This document shows, one piece after another, positions 25,432 through 34,215 of a stretch of DNA of 64,000 nt. Made by a program: the position numbers and the translations under genes. Every line of letters begins with the position of its first letter. Positions within the stretch are counted from its first letter, which is position 1. The DNA is from Hyphomonadaceae bacterium UBA7672 (lineage in GTDB: Bacteria > Pseudomonadota > Alphaproteobacteria > Caulobacterales > Hyphomonadaceae). The stretch spans positions 1-64,000 of the forward strand of contig DLHI01000034.1 of the NCBI GenBank assembly GCA_002483135.1. The letters run 5' to 3'. A model generated the notes under the pieces. That model was given only the letters and a program-made list of their open reading frames with translations, was not told where the DNA came from and ran no database searches.

Positions 25432-26052
25432 CTAGGGACGGGCAGGGCGCATCGCCTGCAGTTCGGCAATGGTGACCGATCCGTCCTTGTTGGCGTCGGC
25501 ACGGTCAAACGCCTCGACAGCGTGGGAGGAGAATTCCGCAAGGCTCACCTTGCCATCGGAATTGGCGTCCCCCCGGAGGGCAGGCTGGCCATTTTGGTCG
25601 GGGCGGCGGCCATGTCGCCCCGGGCCAGGCCCCGGACCGTGCATGCGAACCTCACGACCCGGGCCGCGGCGCTCGTCGGCCTTGCCGGGTCCGCCCCGGT
25701 CGGGACCGGCCTGCATGCCTGCCGTGAACTCGGTCTTGCTGATCTGACCGTTGCCGTCTTTGTCCAACTCGGCGAAGCGGCGGCTCGCCATTTCCTGCAT
25801 CCCGGCCGTGCGCGCCTGTTCGTGGAAGGCCTTGAACTCTTCAGCCACGGCCTGGCCGTCGCGGTTGGCGTCGATCGCATCGAAACGCGTCTTCTGGGCT
25901 GCGAGCACCTCCGCGCGCTCGACCTTGCCGTCGGCATTGGCGTCGAGCGCGAGGAGGCCGAAACCGCCTTCGGGTCCCCGGCCAGCAGGCTGGGCGATGG
26001 CGACGCCGGCGAGGGCGGTCAGGGAGGCGGCGGCAATCAGGGTTCGTATCAT
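25432..26052 (-). CDS. Exported protein with five EF-hand loops
   Basis: A 206-residue protein with a signal peptide (residues 1-20, …GVAIAQ) and five canonical 12-residue EF-hand loops: D37-E48, D61-E72, D97-E108, D162-E173 and D186-E197. Each has Asp at 1, 3 and 5 and Glu at 12, so calcium binding is likely. A Gly/Pro/His/Arg-rich linker (~115-160) separates loops 3 and 4. GGAG lies just upstream of ATG 26052; a much longer antisense extension over secF is rejected. It precedes the OmpR/EnvZ-like pair on the same strand. It may be a periplasmic calcium buffer or sensor. Confidence 0.9.
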   Translation of the reverse strand: MIRTLIAAASLTALAGVAIAQPAGRGPEGGFGLLALDANADGKVERAEVLAAQKTRFDAIDANRDGQAVAEEFKAFHEQARTAGMQEMASRRFAELDKDGNGQISKTEFTAGMQAGPDRGGPGKADERRGPGREVRMHGPGPGPGRHGRRPDQNGQPALRGDANSDGKVSLAEFSSHAVEAFDRADANKDGSVTIAELQAMRPARP

Positions 26053-26117
26053 GGGGGTCTCCGGTTCGGGGCGGTCGGGGCGCCGCCCATCTGTCTGCGA
26101 TTGGACAAAGCTGGGCC

Positions 26118-26170
26118 CGGTTTGTCGCAGGACTTCCCCCGCCGGCGGGCCGGATTGTCGCAAGATGTCC
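26118..26170. promoter_or_regulatory. Two 20-base direct repeats, candidate operator
   Basis: CGGTTTGTCGCAGGACTTCC (26118-26137) recurs as CGGATTGTCGCAAGATGTCC (26151-26170), 16 of 20 identical, with an exact TTGTCGCA core 33 bases apart (about three helical turns). The pair lies between the divergent EF-hand and secF genes. Tandem direct repeats suit an OmpR-type regulator, but the regulator is not known. The remainder of 26053-26292 shows no gene. Confidence 0.45.
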
Positions 26171-26292
26171 GGAAACTGCTGAAAAGCAGCGGGAAGGGGG
26201 TATGGCGCTTTCGGGTATCTACTGCTAGCGCAGGAACCCCGTGAGCGGCCCGCTTGAGAGCAGCCGCCAGACCTGAATGTCGAGAGACCTGC

Positions 26293-27249
26293 ATGTGGTG
26301 GGATAGACCCAACCCCAACAAGGGGCCCGCAACGGAACCCAAGCCGTTCCCGTTCATGAAGATCCGCTGGATCGGCTTCCTGGTCACCGCGGTTATCCTG
26401 ATCGGAACGACAGTCTCTCTTGCGACTCAAGGTCTGAACCTCGGCCTCGACTTCACCGGCGGTGTCCAGATCGAAGCAGACAGCCCCAGCGGAGCGCCGA
26501 TCGTACCCGAGCAGGTGCGGGCGCGGTTGGCCGCGGCGGGTTTCGAAGAAAGTAACGTCACCACCACGCAGGGCGGCACAACTGTCGTTATCCGCGTTCC
26601 GATCAAGGAAGGCCTGTCGGTCGAGGAAGTATCCACGCAAGCCAAGGCCGCGATGGGCGCCGAACTCCGCGAACTGAAGACTGACAATGTGGAAGGCCGG
26701 GTCAGCGACAAGCTGCTGATGCAGGGCGTTATCGCGAGCGTTCTCGCGGTCCTGGGAATCGGGGCGTATGTCTGGTTCCGTTTCGAGGTTAAGTTCGGGA
26801 CCGGCGCTTTCGTCACCACATTCCACGACGTCTACGCGGTGCTCGGACTGTTCTCCGTCACACAGATGACATTCGACCTGACCATCGTGGCAGGCGTTCT
26901 CACCGTTGCCGGCTATTCGATCAACGATACCGTGGTGGTCTACGACCGCATCCGCGAAATGCTCAAGAAGTACAAGAAACTGGCGATCACGGAGGTCATC
27001 GACATCTCGATCACCTCGACGCTCTCGCGGACGCTGATCACCTCGCTCGCGACCGGGCTGGCGGCGATGGCGATGGCGTTCCTTGGCGGACCTGTGCTGT
27101 TCGGCTTCGCGATCTCGATCATCTTCGGGATCATTATCGGCACATATTCGTCGATCTTCGTGGCCGCCCCGATGCTGATCCACCTGCCGGGGCGCCTGCC
27201 AGGCGCCAAGTATCAGAACCCGGACGGCACGGTCAGCGCGGCTCCCTGA
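26293..27249 (+). CDS. secF: Protein translocase subunit SecF
   Basis: A 318-residue inner-membrane RND-type protein that, with SecD, uses proton motive force to help SecYEG export. TM1 is near the N-terminus, followed by GLDFTGG and a periplasmic domain. Five more helices end the protein, including GYSINDTVVVYDRIRE, the family mark. ATG 26293 (MWWDRPNPNKG) is chosen; an upstream start lacks support. No secD is adjacent: the upstream gene is divergent and encodes the EF-hand protein, so the usual secD-secF pair is split here. Confidence 0.94.
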   Translation: MWWDRPNPNKGPATEPKPFPFMKIRWIGFLVTAVILIGTTVSLATQGLNLGLDFTGGVQIEADSPSGAPIVPEQVRARLAAAGFEESNVTTTQGGTTVVIRVPIKEGLSVEEVSTQAKAAMGAELRELKTDNVEGRVSDKLLMQGVIASVLAVLGIGAYVWFRFEVKFGTGAFVTTFHDVYAVLGLFSVTQMTFDLTIVAGVLTVAGYSINDTVVVYDRIREMLKKYKKLAITEVIDISITSTLSRTLITSLATGLAAMAMAFLGGPVLFGFAISIIFGIIIGTYSSIFVAAPMLIHLPGRLPGAKYQNPDGTVSAAP

Positions 27250-27315
27250 TTTCGGGCGTGTCCCGTATGGGCTAGCGTCTCCGGCAGCTTTCCCCCATTA
27301 CTGTAGGGAAAACGA

Positions 27316-27346
27316 GGCGTCATCTTCTCAGCAGGAGAGGGACGCC
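27316..27346 (+). promoter_or_regulatory. Leader hairpin upstream of the dicarboxylate carrier
   Basis: GGCGTC (27316-27321) pairs with GACGCC (27341-27346), and TCTC with GAGA inside. It lies about 20 bases before the ATG of the carrier. A second small TTTCCC/GGGAAA hairpin is at 27289-27311. It could affect leader folding; function is not established. Confidence 0.35.
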
Positions 27347-27366
27347 GGGGTGGAGCAAGGGGACCA

Positions 27367-28785
27367 ATGGCGTCAATTCATGCGCCCGCCGGGGAGGCGC
27401 GCCGGCAGGGCCCGTTTTACACGCAGCTGTACTTTCAGGTCCTGGCCGCGATCTTTCTCGGCGGCCTGATCGGCTTCCTGTTTCCGCTGAACACCTTCGT
27501 GGAGGCGGTTGATCCCGCGACCGGGCTGGCGATCAACAAAGCCGTGCCCATTCCCGAGAACCAGTGGGTGGCCCAATACCTGAAACCGCTCGGCGACCTG
27601 TTCATCAAGGTTGTGAAGATGATCATCGCACCGGTGGTGTTCCTCACCATCGTGATCGGCATCGCGGGCATGAGCGACCTCGGCAAGCTCGGCCGCGTCG
27701 TGTTCAAGGCCTTTGCCTATTTCCTGTTCTTCTCGAGCCTTGCGCTGGTGGTGGGCCTTGTGGTGGCCAACGTCTTCCAGCCCGGCGCCGACATGAACAT
27801 AGACCCGGCCGCGCTGGATCCCGCAGCGGTAAACCGCGTGCACGGATATGAGGAGCAGTCTCACAACCTTACCGTGATGGGTTTCATCAGCGAGATCGTG
27901 CCTTCGACTTTCGTGGGAGCATTCACGGGCAACAACATCCTGCCCGTCCTGTTCCTGGCGATCGTTTTCGGGATTTCGCTTGCTGCGGTGGGTGAGCGGG
28001 CGAAGCTGGCCGTCGACGTGCTGACGGCCTTCAGCACCGCAATTTTCAAGATGGTTGCGATCCTGATGCGAGCGGCGCCGATCGGCGCTTTCGGCGCATT
28101 CGCCTTCATCATTGCCGACCAGGGGCTTGGCGCGATCCTGTTCCTTGCGAAGCTGATCGGCGCAGTCTGGCTGACTTCGCTAGTGTTCGTGCTCGTCGTC
28201 CTCGGCGTAGTGGCGGCCTGGGCAGGCTTCAGCATTCTCAAGCTGATCCGCTATCTCAAGGAGGAGCTTTTCCTCGTGCTTGGCACGTCGTCTTCCGAGT
28301 CGGCGCTGCCTGCGCTCATGGAGAAGATGGAGAGGGCAGGGTGCGCACGCCCCGTTGTCGGGCTCGTCGTGCCGACCGGCTACTCGTTCAACCTCGATGG
28401 CACCAACATCTACATGACACTGGCGGCCCTGTTCATCGCACAGGCCACCAACACCCCGCTCGGATTGGACCAGCAGATCATCCTGCTGCTCGTTGCAATG
28501 CTCAGTTCCAAAGGCGCGGCAGGCGTTACGGGCGCCGGCTTCATTACTCTGGCGGCAACCCTCGCCGTGTTTCCATCGATCCCGATTGCCGGGATGGCGA
28601 TCATCCTCGGCGTCGACCGTTTCCTCTCGGAATGCCGCGCGCTGACGAACTTCGTCGGCAATGCCGTCGCCACCATTGTCGTAAGCCGCTGGGAGGGCGC
28701 GCTCGATCGCGACAAACTCAGGCTCGCAATGGATGGCAAGGCGCCGCCCCTGGCGGCCCAGCCAATCGAGCAGGACCCCGACTGA
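27367..28785 (+). CDS. dctA: DctA-type C4-dicarboxylate/Na+ or H+ symporter (DAACS family)
   Basis: A 472-residue glutamate/dicarboxylate symporter of the inner membrane. The re-entrant loop HP1 reads GTSSSESALPALMEK, the TM7 signature GYSFNLDGTNIYM, HP2 SSKGAAGVTGAGFI, and TM8 FLSECRALTNFVGNAVAT. Asp and Arg at the TM8 binding site favour anionic substrates such as succinate, malate or fumarate. The ATG follows a purine-rich RBS (GGAGCAAGGGG). The gene ends before a strong bidirectional terminator. dctBD regulators are not nearby. The exact substrate is inferred. Confidence 0.9.
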   Translation: MASIHAPAGEARRQGPFYTQLYFQVLAAIFLGGLIGFLFPLNTFVEAVDPATGLAINKAVPIPENQWVAQYLKPLGDLFIKVVKMIIAPVVFLTIVIGIAGMSDLGKLGRVVFKAFAYFLFFSSLALVVGLVVANVFQPGADMNIDPAALDPAAVNRVHGYEEQSHNLTVMGFISEIVPSTFVGAFTGNNILPVLFLAIVFGISLAAVGERAKLAVDVLTAFSTAIFKMVAILMRAAPIGAFGAFAFIIADQGLGAILFLAKLIGAVWLTSLVFVLVVLGVVAAWAGFSILKLIRYLKEELFLVLGTSSSESALPALMEKMERAGCARPVVGLVVPTGYSFNLDGTNIYMTLAALFIAQATNTPLGLDQQIILLLVAMLSSKGAAGVTGAGFITLAATLAVFPSIPIAGMAIILGVDRFLSECRALTNFVGNAVATIVVSRWEGALDRDKLRLAMDGKAPPLAAQPIEQDPD

Positions 28786-28806
28786 GGCGCAACGCCTGCC
28801 ACAACG

Positions 28807-28844
28807 AAAAACGCCCCGGACGGTTGTCCGGGGCGTCTTCGTTT
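28807..28844. terminator. Bidirectional intrinsic terminator
   Basis: ACGCCCCGGAC (28811-28821) and GTCCGGGGCGT (28826-28836) form a perfect 11-base-pair stem with a GGTT loop. A CTTCGTTT tail follows, and AAAA precedes it for the other strand. It lies between the convergent dctA-like gene and the S9 peptidase gene, serving both. Confidence 0.9.
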
Positions 28845-28860
28845 CAACCCAACCCGGGAA

Positions 28861-30897
28861 CTACATCTTGCAGTCGTTGTGGAGGAACTCTTCCATCGCC
28901 TTCAGCGACTCGCGGTGATTGTCCGCAGTCCACAGAATGCCCTGGTGGCCCATGTCCTTCAGAACCAGGAGCTTGGCGCGACCCGTTCCCTTGACCGCGT
29001 TGTAGAAGTCGGTCGCGTGGAACAGCGGCACGCGAACGTCGCGGTCGCCATGGTAGATGAGGATCGGCATGGCGAGTTTCGCGGTGTTCTGCTGCGGGTC
29101 CATGCCGCCGACCGTGCGGCCCTGGTAGGCGCGCTGCATGCGGTTTTCACCCCAGTTGTTAGCGATGCGGGTCAGGTTGGAAACGCCGGCCCCAGCAATC
29201 GCGCACTGGAAGGGACCACCGGGACGAACGGACGCCGCGAACGCAGCGAAACCGCCGTAGGAGTAACCGAAGATCGCGATCTTGTCTTTCTTCGCGTAGC
29301 CTTCAGCAACCATCCAGGCGGCGCCGTCGTCCTTGTCGTCCTGCATCGCCAGGCCCCACTGATTGTCGCCGGCAAGCCAGAGGCTGTGACCCCAACCATC
29401 GCTTCCGCGATATTGTGGTTGCAGCACGGCGTAGCCTCGCGTGGCGAAGAACTGGGTCCAGCCCGAACCGTCCCAACCGATATAGTCACGCGCCCACGGG
29501 CCACCGTGCGGCAGCACGATCGCCGGCGGAGCCGGATCGCCCTTCTTGAAGCCCGGGGGCAGGGTGAGGAAGGCAGGAATCTTCATGCCATCGCGCGCGT
29601 CGTAGTAGACAAGCGACCGCTCACCCATCGTCTCCGGTTTGATCCAGGGACGCTCCGAGCCGATGCCGAGGACCTTCGTCTTGTTCAGCAGCAGATAGTA
29701 GGCGGGCGGATGGCGCGGGCTCTCCACGGAGAAGAGGATCTTCCCGTTATCGCCTTCGCCGGCTCCACCGATGATGTCGACCAGTTGCCCCTTGAACGAG
29801 GCTTCAAGTCCCTTCTGGATCGATACAAGGTCGGGGTCCGTCCAGAACACCATCGGGTTGGCGCCCTCATAGCGGAAGCCGAGGATCTTGCCGAAATTGT
29901 CCTTCGAACGGCCGAGCACGACGCCCGTGGCGTTGAAATCACGGTGCGCGAATAGCGGCTGGTCGTCGAATTTGTCGGTGCGCGCGTCGTAGAGATAGAC
30001 CGCCGACTTGTCCGAGAACTTGTCGGTGACGACGAAATATTTGCCGGTCTCCTCGTCGTATCCCGCGATCGACATCGAGTTGCGGTTTCGCGTGTCGACG
30101 GTCAGCGGCACCTCAAGATCGAAGGCGCCAGTTTCGCGATTCAGAATGTGCGTCTCGAAATTGTAGATGAGATCGCCGGTATTCTCGATTTTCGTCTTCG
30201 TCAGGATCTTGCCGTCGCGCGGATCGAGCAGGTCGATCGCGAGATCGCCGACGTCCTTGTAGAGCGACTGGCTCCTTCCGGTTCGCAGGTTCACTTTCGA
30301 ATAGCGAGCTACAAAGTCCGTATCGGTCTGGACTACGATAACGTTCTCGGGGTCGAGCGGCAGGTCGATGATGCCGGGGCGAGTGCCGATTTCGAGGCAG
30401 CGCAGCGTTTCCGCGCTGACGCCAATCGAACGGCCGCCCTCGAACGGGTCGTCGAAGGTCTTGAGCGATTTGTCCGACAGGAACGACTTGTAGAGCCATG
30501 TCTTGGTGCTGCCGGTCGTCCGACCCTCGCCGCAGCCCCCGAGGCTTCCCGTCCACATCTGGTTGGCCGTTACGAAAACCTTGCCTTGTTTCATCGCGCG
30601 GGCGGCAATGAAGCTCATCCGATCGCTAGGCGTCGCAGTCCAATCCAGCGGCTTTGTTCCGTCGACCTTTGATATGTCTGCAGAGGCAATGATGCGTTTC
30701 GTGGGGTCGCGCGGGTCAGCGCGAATGGCCACGATGAAGTCGCCCTCCGGCGACATCGAGACACCCGTCACATCCTGGACGCGGGCAATAGATTCCACGT
30801 CGAGTTTCTGGGCATAGGCTACGCCAGATCCGGCCAAGACAGCGGCCAACGCGATTCCAATTAGGCTTCGAGACAACGTAAACCCCTGAATTTGCAA
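28861..30897 (-). CDS. Exported S9-family (prolyl oligopeptidase-type) peptidase
   Basis: A 678-residue serine peptidase with a signal peptide (residues ~1-29, ending GVAYAQ). The N-terminal two-thirds looks like a beta-propeller. The C-terminal alpha/beta-hydrolase has the nucleophile GYSYGG (S546), Asp in HGDRDVRVP (D620) and His in DMGHQGI (H651), plus HGGPWARDYIGWDGSGW near the oxyanion hole. S9C-type enzymes release acylated residues or dipeptides from oligopeptides. It diverges from the TonB receptor, suggesting joint use of peptide-like nutrients. Confidence 0.92.
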   Translation of the reverse strand: MQIQGFTLSRSLIGIALAAVLAGSGVAYAQKLDVESIARVQDVTGVSMSPEGDFIVAIRADPRDPTKRIIASADISKVDGTKPLDWTATPSDRMSFIAARAMKQGKVFVTANQMWTGSLGGCGEGRTTGSTKTWLYKSFLSDKSLKTFDDPFEGGRSIGVSAETLRCLEIGTRPGIIDLPLDPENVIVVQTDTDFVARYSKVNLRTGRSQSLYKDVGDLAIDLLDPRDGKILTKTKIENTGDLIYNFETHILNRETGAFDLEVPLTVDTRNRNSMSIAGYDEETGKYFVVTDKFSDKSAVYLYDARTDKFDDQPLFAHRDFNATGVVLGRSKDNFGKILGFRYEGANPMVFWTDPDLVSIQKGLEASFKGQLVDIIGGAGEGDNGKILFSVESPRHPPAYYLLLNKTKVLGIGSERPWIKPETMGERSLVYYDARDGMKIPAFLTLPPGFKKGDPAPPAIVLPHGGPWARDYIGWDGSGWTQFFATRGYAVLQPQYRGSDGWGHSLWLAGDNQWGLAMQDDKDDGAAWMVAEGYAKKDKIAIFGYSYGGFAAFAASVRPGGPFQCAIAGAGVSNLTRIANNWGENRMQRAYQGRTVGGMDPQQNTAKLAMPILIYHGDRDVRVPLFHATDFYNAVKGTGRAKLLVLKDMGHQGILWTADNHRESLKAMEEFLHNDCKM

Positions 30898-31057
30898 GGT
30901 GAACTAGGTAAGATCGCTGGCGTAATGCTGCGGCGTTTGGCTGGTTCCCGCAAGGGGATTCACACAGGGGTGTCTGTATTGGAAAATCCTGCCTCAATTG
31001 GCCCAACTATTTGTGTCCCAGGCGCCACATTCGCGTCTCAATGATGCCGCGGAACAG

Positions 31058-31071
31058 TCACGTGACGTCAC
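31058..31071. promoter_or_regulatory. Overlapping palindromes in the divergent S9/TonB-receptor region
   Basis: TCACGTGA (31058-31065) and GTGACGTCAC (31062-31071) are perfect palindromes that overlap by four bases. They lie 92 bases before the receptor start and about 160 bases before the peptidase start, in a 265-base gene-free region, so they could be an operator. The regulator is unknown. I could not locate -35/-10 boxes with confidence. Confidence 0.4.
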
Positions 31072-31162
31072 AGTGATTGATGTCTGGAAATCTACCGTGC
31101 CAAAAGGCCAATAGCCCGAGTCAGGACGGGCTTTGTCTTTGGTCGGCATTCTGGGGTCATTC

Positions 31163-34114
31163 ATGTCCAACACGAGCGCTTCACTGCGCAAGCTTTTCCG
31201 TGGCGGCGCCGCATTCGGCGTCCTCTCACTGGCGATGGGCGCAGCAGTCGCGCAGACGCCAACGCAACCCGTCGACACGGTCGTCGATTGCGATCCGACG
31301 ACTCCCGGCGTGCAGACGAACTGCCCGACCGAGAGCAATGACCGGGTTATCATCACCGGTTCGCGCATCGCTCGTGATGCATTTACGTCTACCTCACCGA
31401 TTCAGGTCATCACCGCCGAGCAGTCCACGCTTGAAGGTCTGGTGGACACCTCTGAAATCGTTCAGGGCAGCTCGATCGCCCAAGGTTCGCTGCAGTTCAA
31501 CAACCAGTTCGGCGGCTTCGTTATCGAAGGCGGCTCGGGCATCAACTCGGTGTCTCTGCGCGGTCTCGGCGCCCAACGCTCGCTGGTCTTGCTGAACGGC
31601 CAGCGTCCCGGCCCGGCCGGCGTGCGCGGCCAGGTTGCTGCGTTCGACCTTCAGGTCGTTCCGGATTCCATCATCTCGCGTGTCGAGATCCTCAAGGACG
31701 GCGCTTCGTCGGTGTACGGTTCGGACGCTGTGGCCGGCGTCGTGAACATCATCACCCGCACGTCGGTCGACGCGCCGGAACTGAACATCCAGTACAACGC
31801 CACCGAAGAAGGTGGCGGCAACACGATGCAGATCAACGGCGCGATCGGCTTCGACTTGTTCGGCGGCAATTTCATGCTGGCCGCGGAATACGAAACCCGT
31901 GACCCGCTGAAGTTCGGCGACCGCAAAGGCCTCTCCTGCGCTCAGGATCTCGCCTATGACGCGACGACTGGCCAGCGCATCGATCGCCTCGACCGCTCTG
32001 TCCTACGGGGCACGAGCCTCGCGGACTGCAACAACATCTACTTCAACACGGTAATCGTCGGCGCAAACCGCTACGTACCGACCCCGGATGGCATCACGAC
32101 GGGGCCGATTCCTGGCTATCGCCCCCGCGCCAACAGGACCTACGCCCAAGCTCCGCAGGCCTACTACGAAGACGTGCTCAATGATGAGCGCTTCCTCGAC
32201 ACCGACGCGATCGCCGGCGTGGACCGCATGAGCCTCTATGGCCGCGCTGATTTCCAGCTTGATCTCTTCGGCGGAATCGACTGGATGACCGAAGCGCTGA
32301 TAAACCGTCGCGAGTACGAGAGCCACCGCGTTCGTCAGTTCTTCCCCACGATCGCGCCGAACTCTGGCTATGACGTCGCTGGAAACTTTGGCGGAGCAGG
32401 CAACAGCGTGTTCGCAGGCCTGGCCCAGCCGATCACAATCTGGCCCTCGGACCAGGAAGTGAACGTCGACTATGGCTACGTCCACTCCGGCCTGAGCGGC
32501 GACTTCTTCCTCCCGGGGTGGAGCTGGACGGCTGACGCTTCGTACTCCAAGTCCGACGGCGAATATCTCGGCAACCAGATCCTGATCGAAACGGCCGGCG
32601 ACTGGAACTACGCTCGCCCGTCGGATGGTCTGTATGCTGGTCCGAACTACAACCCGTTCGACCCGGCCTTCCTGTCGGGCAACTATTCGGACGCGGTCTA
32701 TGATCTGCTGAGCACGACCTCCGTCGGCGGCACGACGTACGAACAGACGGTCGTTCAGGGCGTCGTCTCAGGCGACCTGTTCGAGCTTCCGGCTGGCCCC
32801 TTGGGCATCGCGGTCGGCGCTGAATGGCGCAACTTCGAGATCGACGACACGCCGGACCCTCGCGGCTCGAACAACGAGTTCTGGGGCACGACGTCCGCCG
32901 GACGTACGACGGGCGAGGATACGGTCGTGGAAGGCTTCATCGAAGCCAACGTGCCGCTGCTCAAGGGTCTGCCCTTCATCGAAGAGCTGACCATGGACGC
33001 CTCGACCCGCGCGTTCGAGTACGACTCTTACGGTTCGGACAGCGTCTGGAAGGCCGGCCTGAACTGGCAGGTCATCCCGTCGGTGCGTGTCCGCGGCACT
33101 AAAGGCACTTCGTATCGCGCCCCGGCCCTGTACGAGCTGTTCCTCGCTAACCAGACGGGCTTCCTCGGCCAGACGGGCATTGACCCGTGCATTGACTGGG
33201 CCAACTCTACCAACCCGAACATCCAGGCGAACTGCGCTGCCGCAGGCGTGCCGTCCAACTACAATGGCGTCGGCTCTTCGGCGCTCATCATCACGGGCGG
33301 CGGCGCTGGCGTTCTGTCGGCCGAGACGTCTGAAGCCAGCACGCTCGGCGTGATCTGGACGCCGGACTTCATCGACTTCAGCCTGGCGATCGACTACTTC
33401 GACATCACTGTCGACAATCAGGTGTCGCAGCTCGGCGCCTCGGGCATTCTCGGCGGCTGCTACGGTTCGCCGAACTACCCGAACGCGTTCTGCAGCCTGT
33501 TCACACGCGCTCCGGGCACCGACCCGACCCGCCCGTACCAGATCATCTCGGTGCAGGACAGCTACATCAACATTAACCAGCAGTCGACTGCAGGCATCGA
33601 CATCACCGCCCGTTACGAACACGAGTTCGATTTCGGTACGATGGTTGTTGACCTGTCAGCGACCAAGACCACGGAAGATGTCGTGAACCTGTTCGACCCG
33701 AGCCTCGCTTCGGGCTTCGACACGAGCGACTTCAACGGCACGCTGGGTGATCCGGAGTGGGTTGGCGACGCGTCGGTGCAGCTGCGCACGGGCGACTTCA
33801 CCTACTCGTGGTTCGCTGATTATACGGGCTCGATGGACCACTCGGTGTTCGCTGCAGACACGGCTGCCTATCAGGGCCGCACGATCCGCCGCATCAACGA
33901 GACGGATCCCTTCATCACGCACGACGTTTCGGTTCGCTACCGCGGTGATAACTACTTCATCCTCGGCGGCATCCAGAACGTGTTCAACGCGACACCGCCG
34001 GAAGTGACGACGGGCGTCACGACGCGCTTCGGCAACACGCCGGCCTTCGCGTCGCAGTTCGTCAGCGCCTACTACGGCCGCACGTTCTTCGTCCGCCTCG
34101 GCTACGAGTTCTAG
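31163..34114 (+). CDS. TonB-dependent outer-membrane receptor
   Basis: A 983-residue receptor. ATG 31163 starts a signal peptide ending AAVAQ; a TTG 30 bases upstream is weaker. The plug domain carries the DRVIITGSRIARD TonB-box-like segment, then SVSLRGLGAQRSLVLLNG and VEILKDGASSVYGSDAVAGVVNIIT. The barrel follows and ends in an aromatic residue (RLGYEF), as outer-membrane barrels require. It imports a large ligand, using energy from TonB/ExbBD, which are outside the window. The ligand is unresolved; co-location with the S9 peptidase suggests peptides. An intrinsic terminator follows. Confidence 0.94.
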   Translation: MSNTSASLRKLFRGGAAFGVLSLAMGAAVAQTPTQPVDTVVDCDPTTPGVQTNCPTESNDRVIITGSRIARDAFTSTSPIQVITAEQSTLEGLVDTSEIVQGSSIAQGSLQFNNQFGGFVIEGGSGINSVSLRGLGAQRSLVLLNGQRPGPAGVRGQVAAFDLQVVPDSIISRVEILKDGASSVYGSDAVAGVVNIITRTSVDAPELNIQYNATEEGGGNTMQINGAIGFDLFGGNFMLAAEYETRDPLKFGDRKGLSCAQDLAYDATTGQRIDRLDRSVLRGTSLADCNNIYFNTVIVGANRYVPTPDGITTGPIPGYRPRANRTYAQAPQAYYEDVLNDERFLDTDAIAGVDRMSLYGRADFQLDLFGGIDWMTEALINRREYESHRVRQFFPTIAPNSGYDVAGNFGGAGNSVFAGLAQPITIWPSDQEVNVDYGYVHSGLSGDFFLPGWSWTADASYSKSDGEYLGNQILIETAGDWNYARPSDGLYAGPNYNPFDPAFLSGNYSDAVYDLLSTTSVGGTTYEQTVVQGVVSGDLFELPAGPLGIAVGAEWRNFEIDDTPDPRGSNNEFWGTTSAGRTTGEDTVVEGFIEANVPLLKGLPFIEELTMDASTRAFEYDSYGSDSVWKAGLNWQVIPSVRVRGTKGTSYRAPALYELFLANQTGFLGQTGIDPCIDWANSTNPNIQANCAAAGVPSNYNGVGSSALIITGGGAGVLSAETSEASTLGVIWTPDFIDFSLAIDYFDITVDNQVSQLGASGILGGCYGSPNYPNAFCSLFTRAPGTDPTRPYQIISVQDSYININQQSTAGIDITARYEHEFDFGTMVVDLSATKTTEDVVNLFDPSLASGFDTSDFNGTLGDPEWVGDASVQLRTGDFTYSWFADYTGSMDHSVFAADTAAYQGRTIRRINETDPFITHDVSVRYRGDNYFILGGIQNVFNATPPEVTTGVTTRFGNTPAFASQFVSAYYGRTFFVRLGYEF

Positions 34115-34140
34115 GAAGAAGCTACGTCAGAGATTGGGGA

Positions 34141-34166
34141 GGGCGCGCCAACTGGCGCGCCCTTTT
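34141..34166 (+). terminator. Intrinsic terminator after the TonB receptor
   Basis: GGGCGCGCC (34141-34149) pairs with GGCGCGCCC (34154-34162), with loop AACT and a TTTT tail, 26 bases after the receptor stop. Confidence 0.9.
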
Positions 34167-34215
34167 CATTTGAGGATACAGGCGAACGAAGCGCGTAGGG
34201 CGGACGGCAGCCTGA

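Noticed and set aside
26053..27183. N-terminal extension of the EF-hand frame across secF
   Set aside because: The extension is antisense to secF. A signal peptide and Shine-Dalgarno site place the start at 26052.
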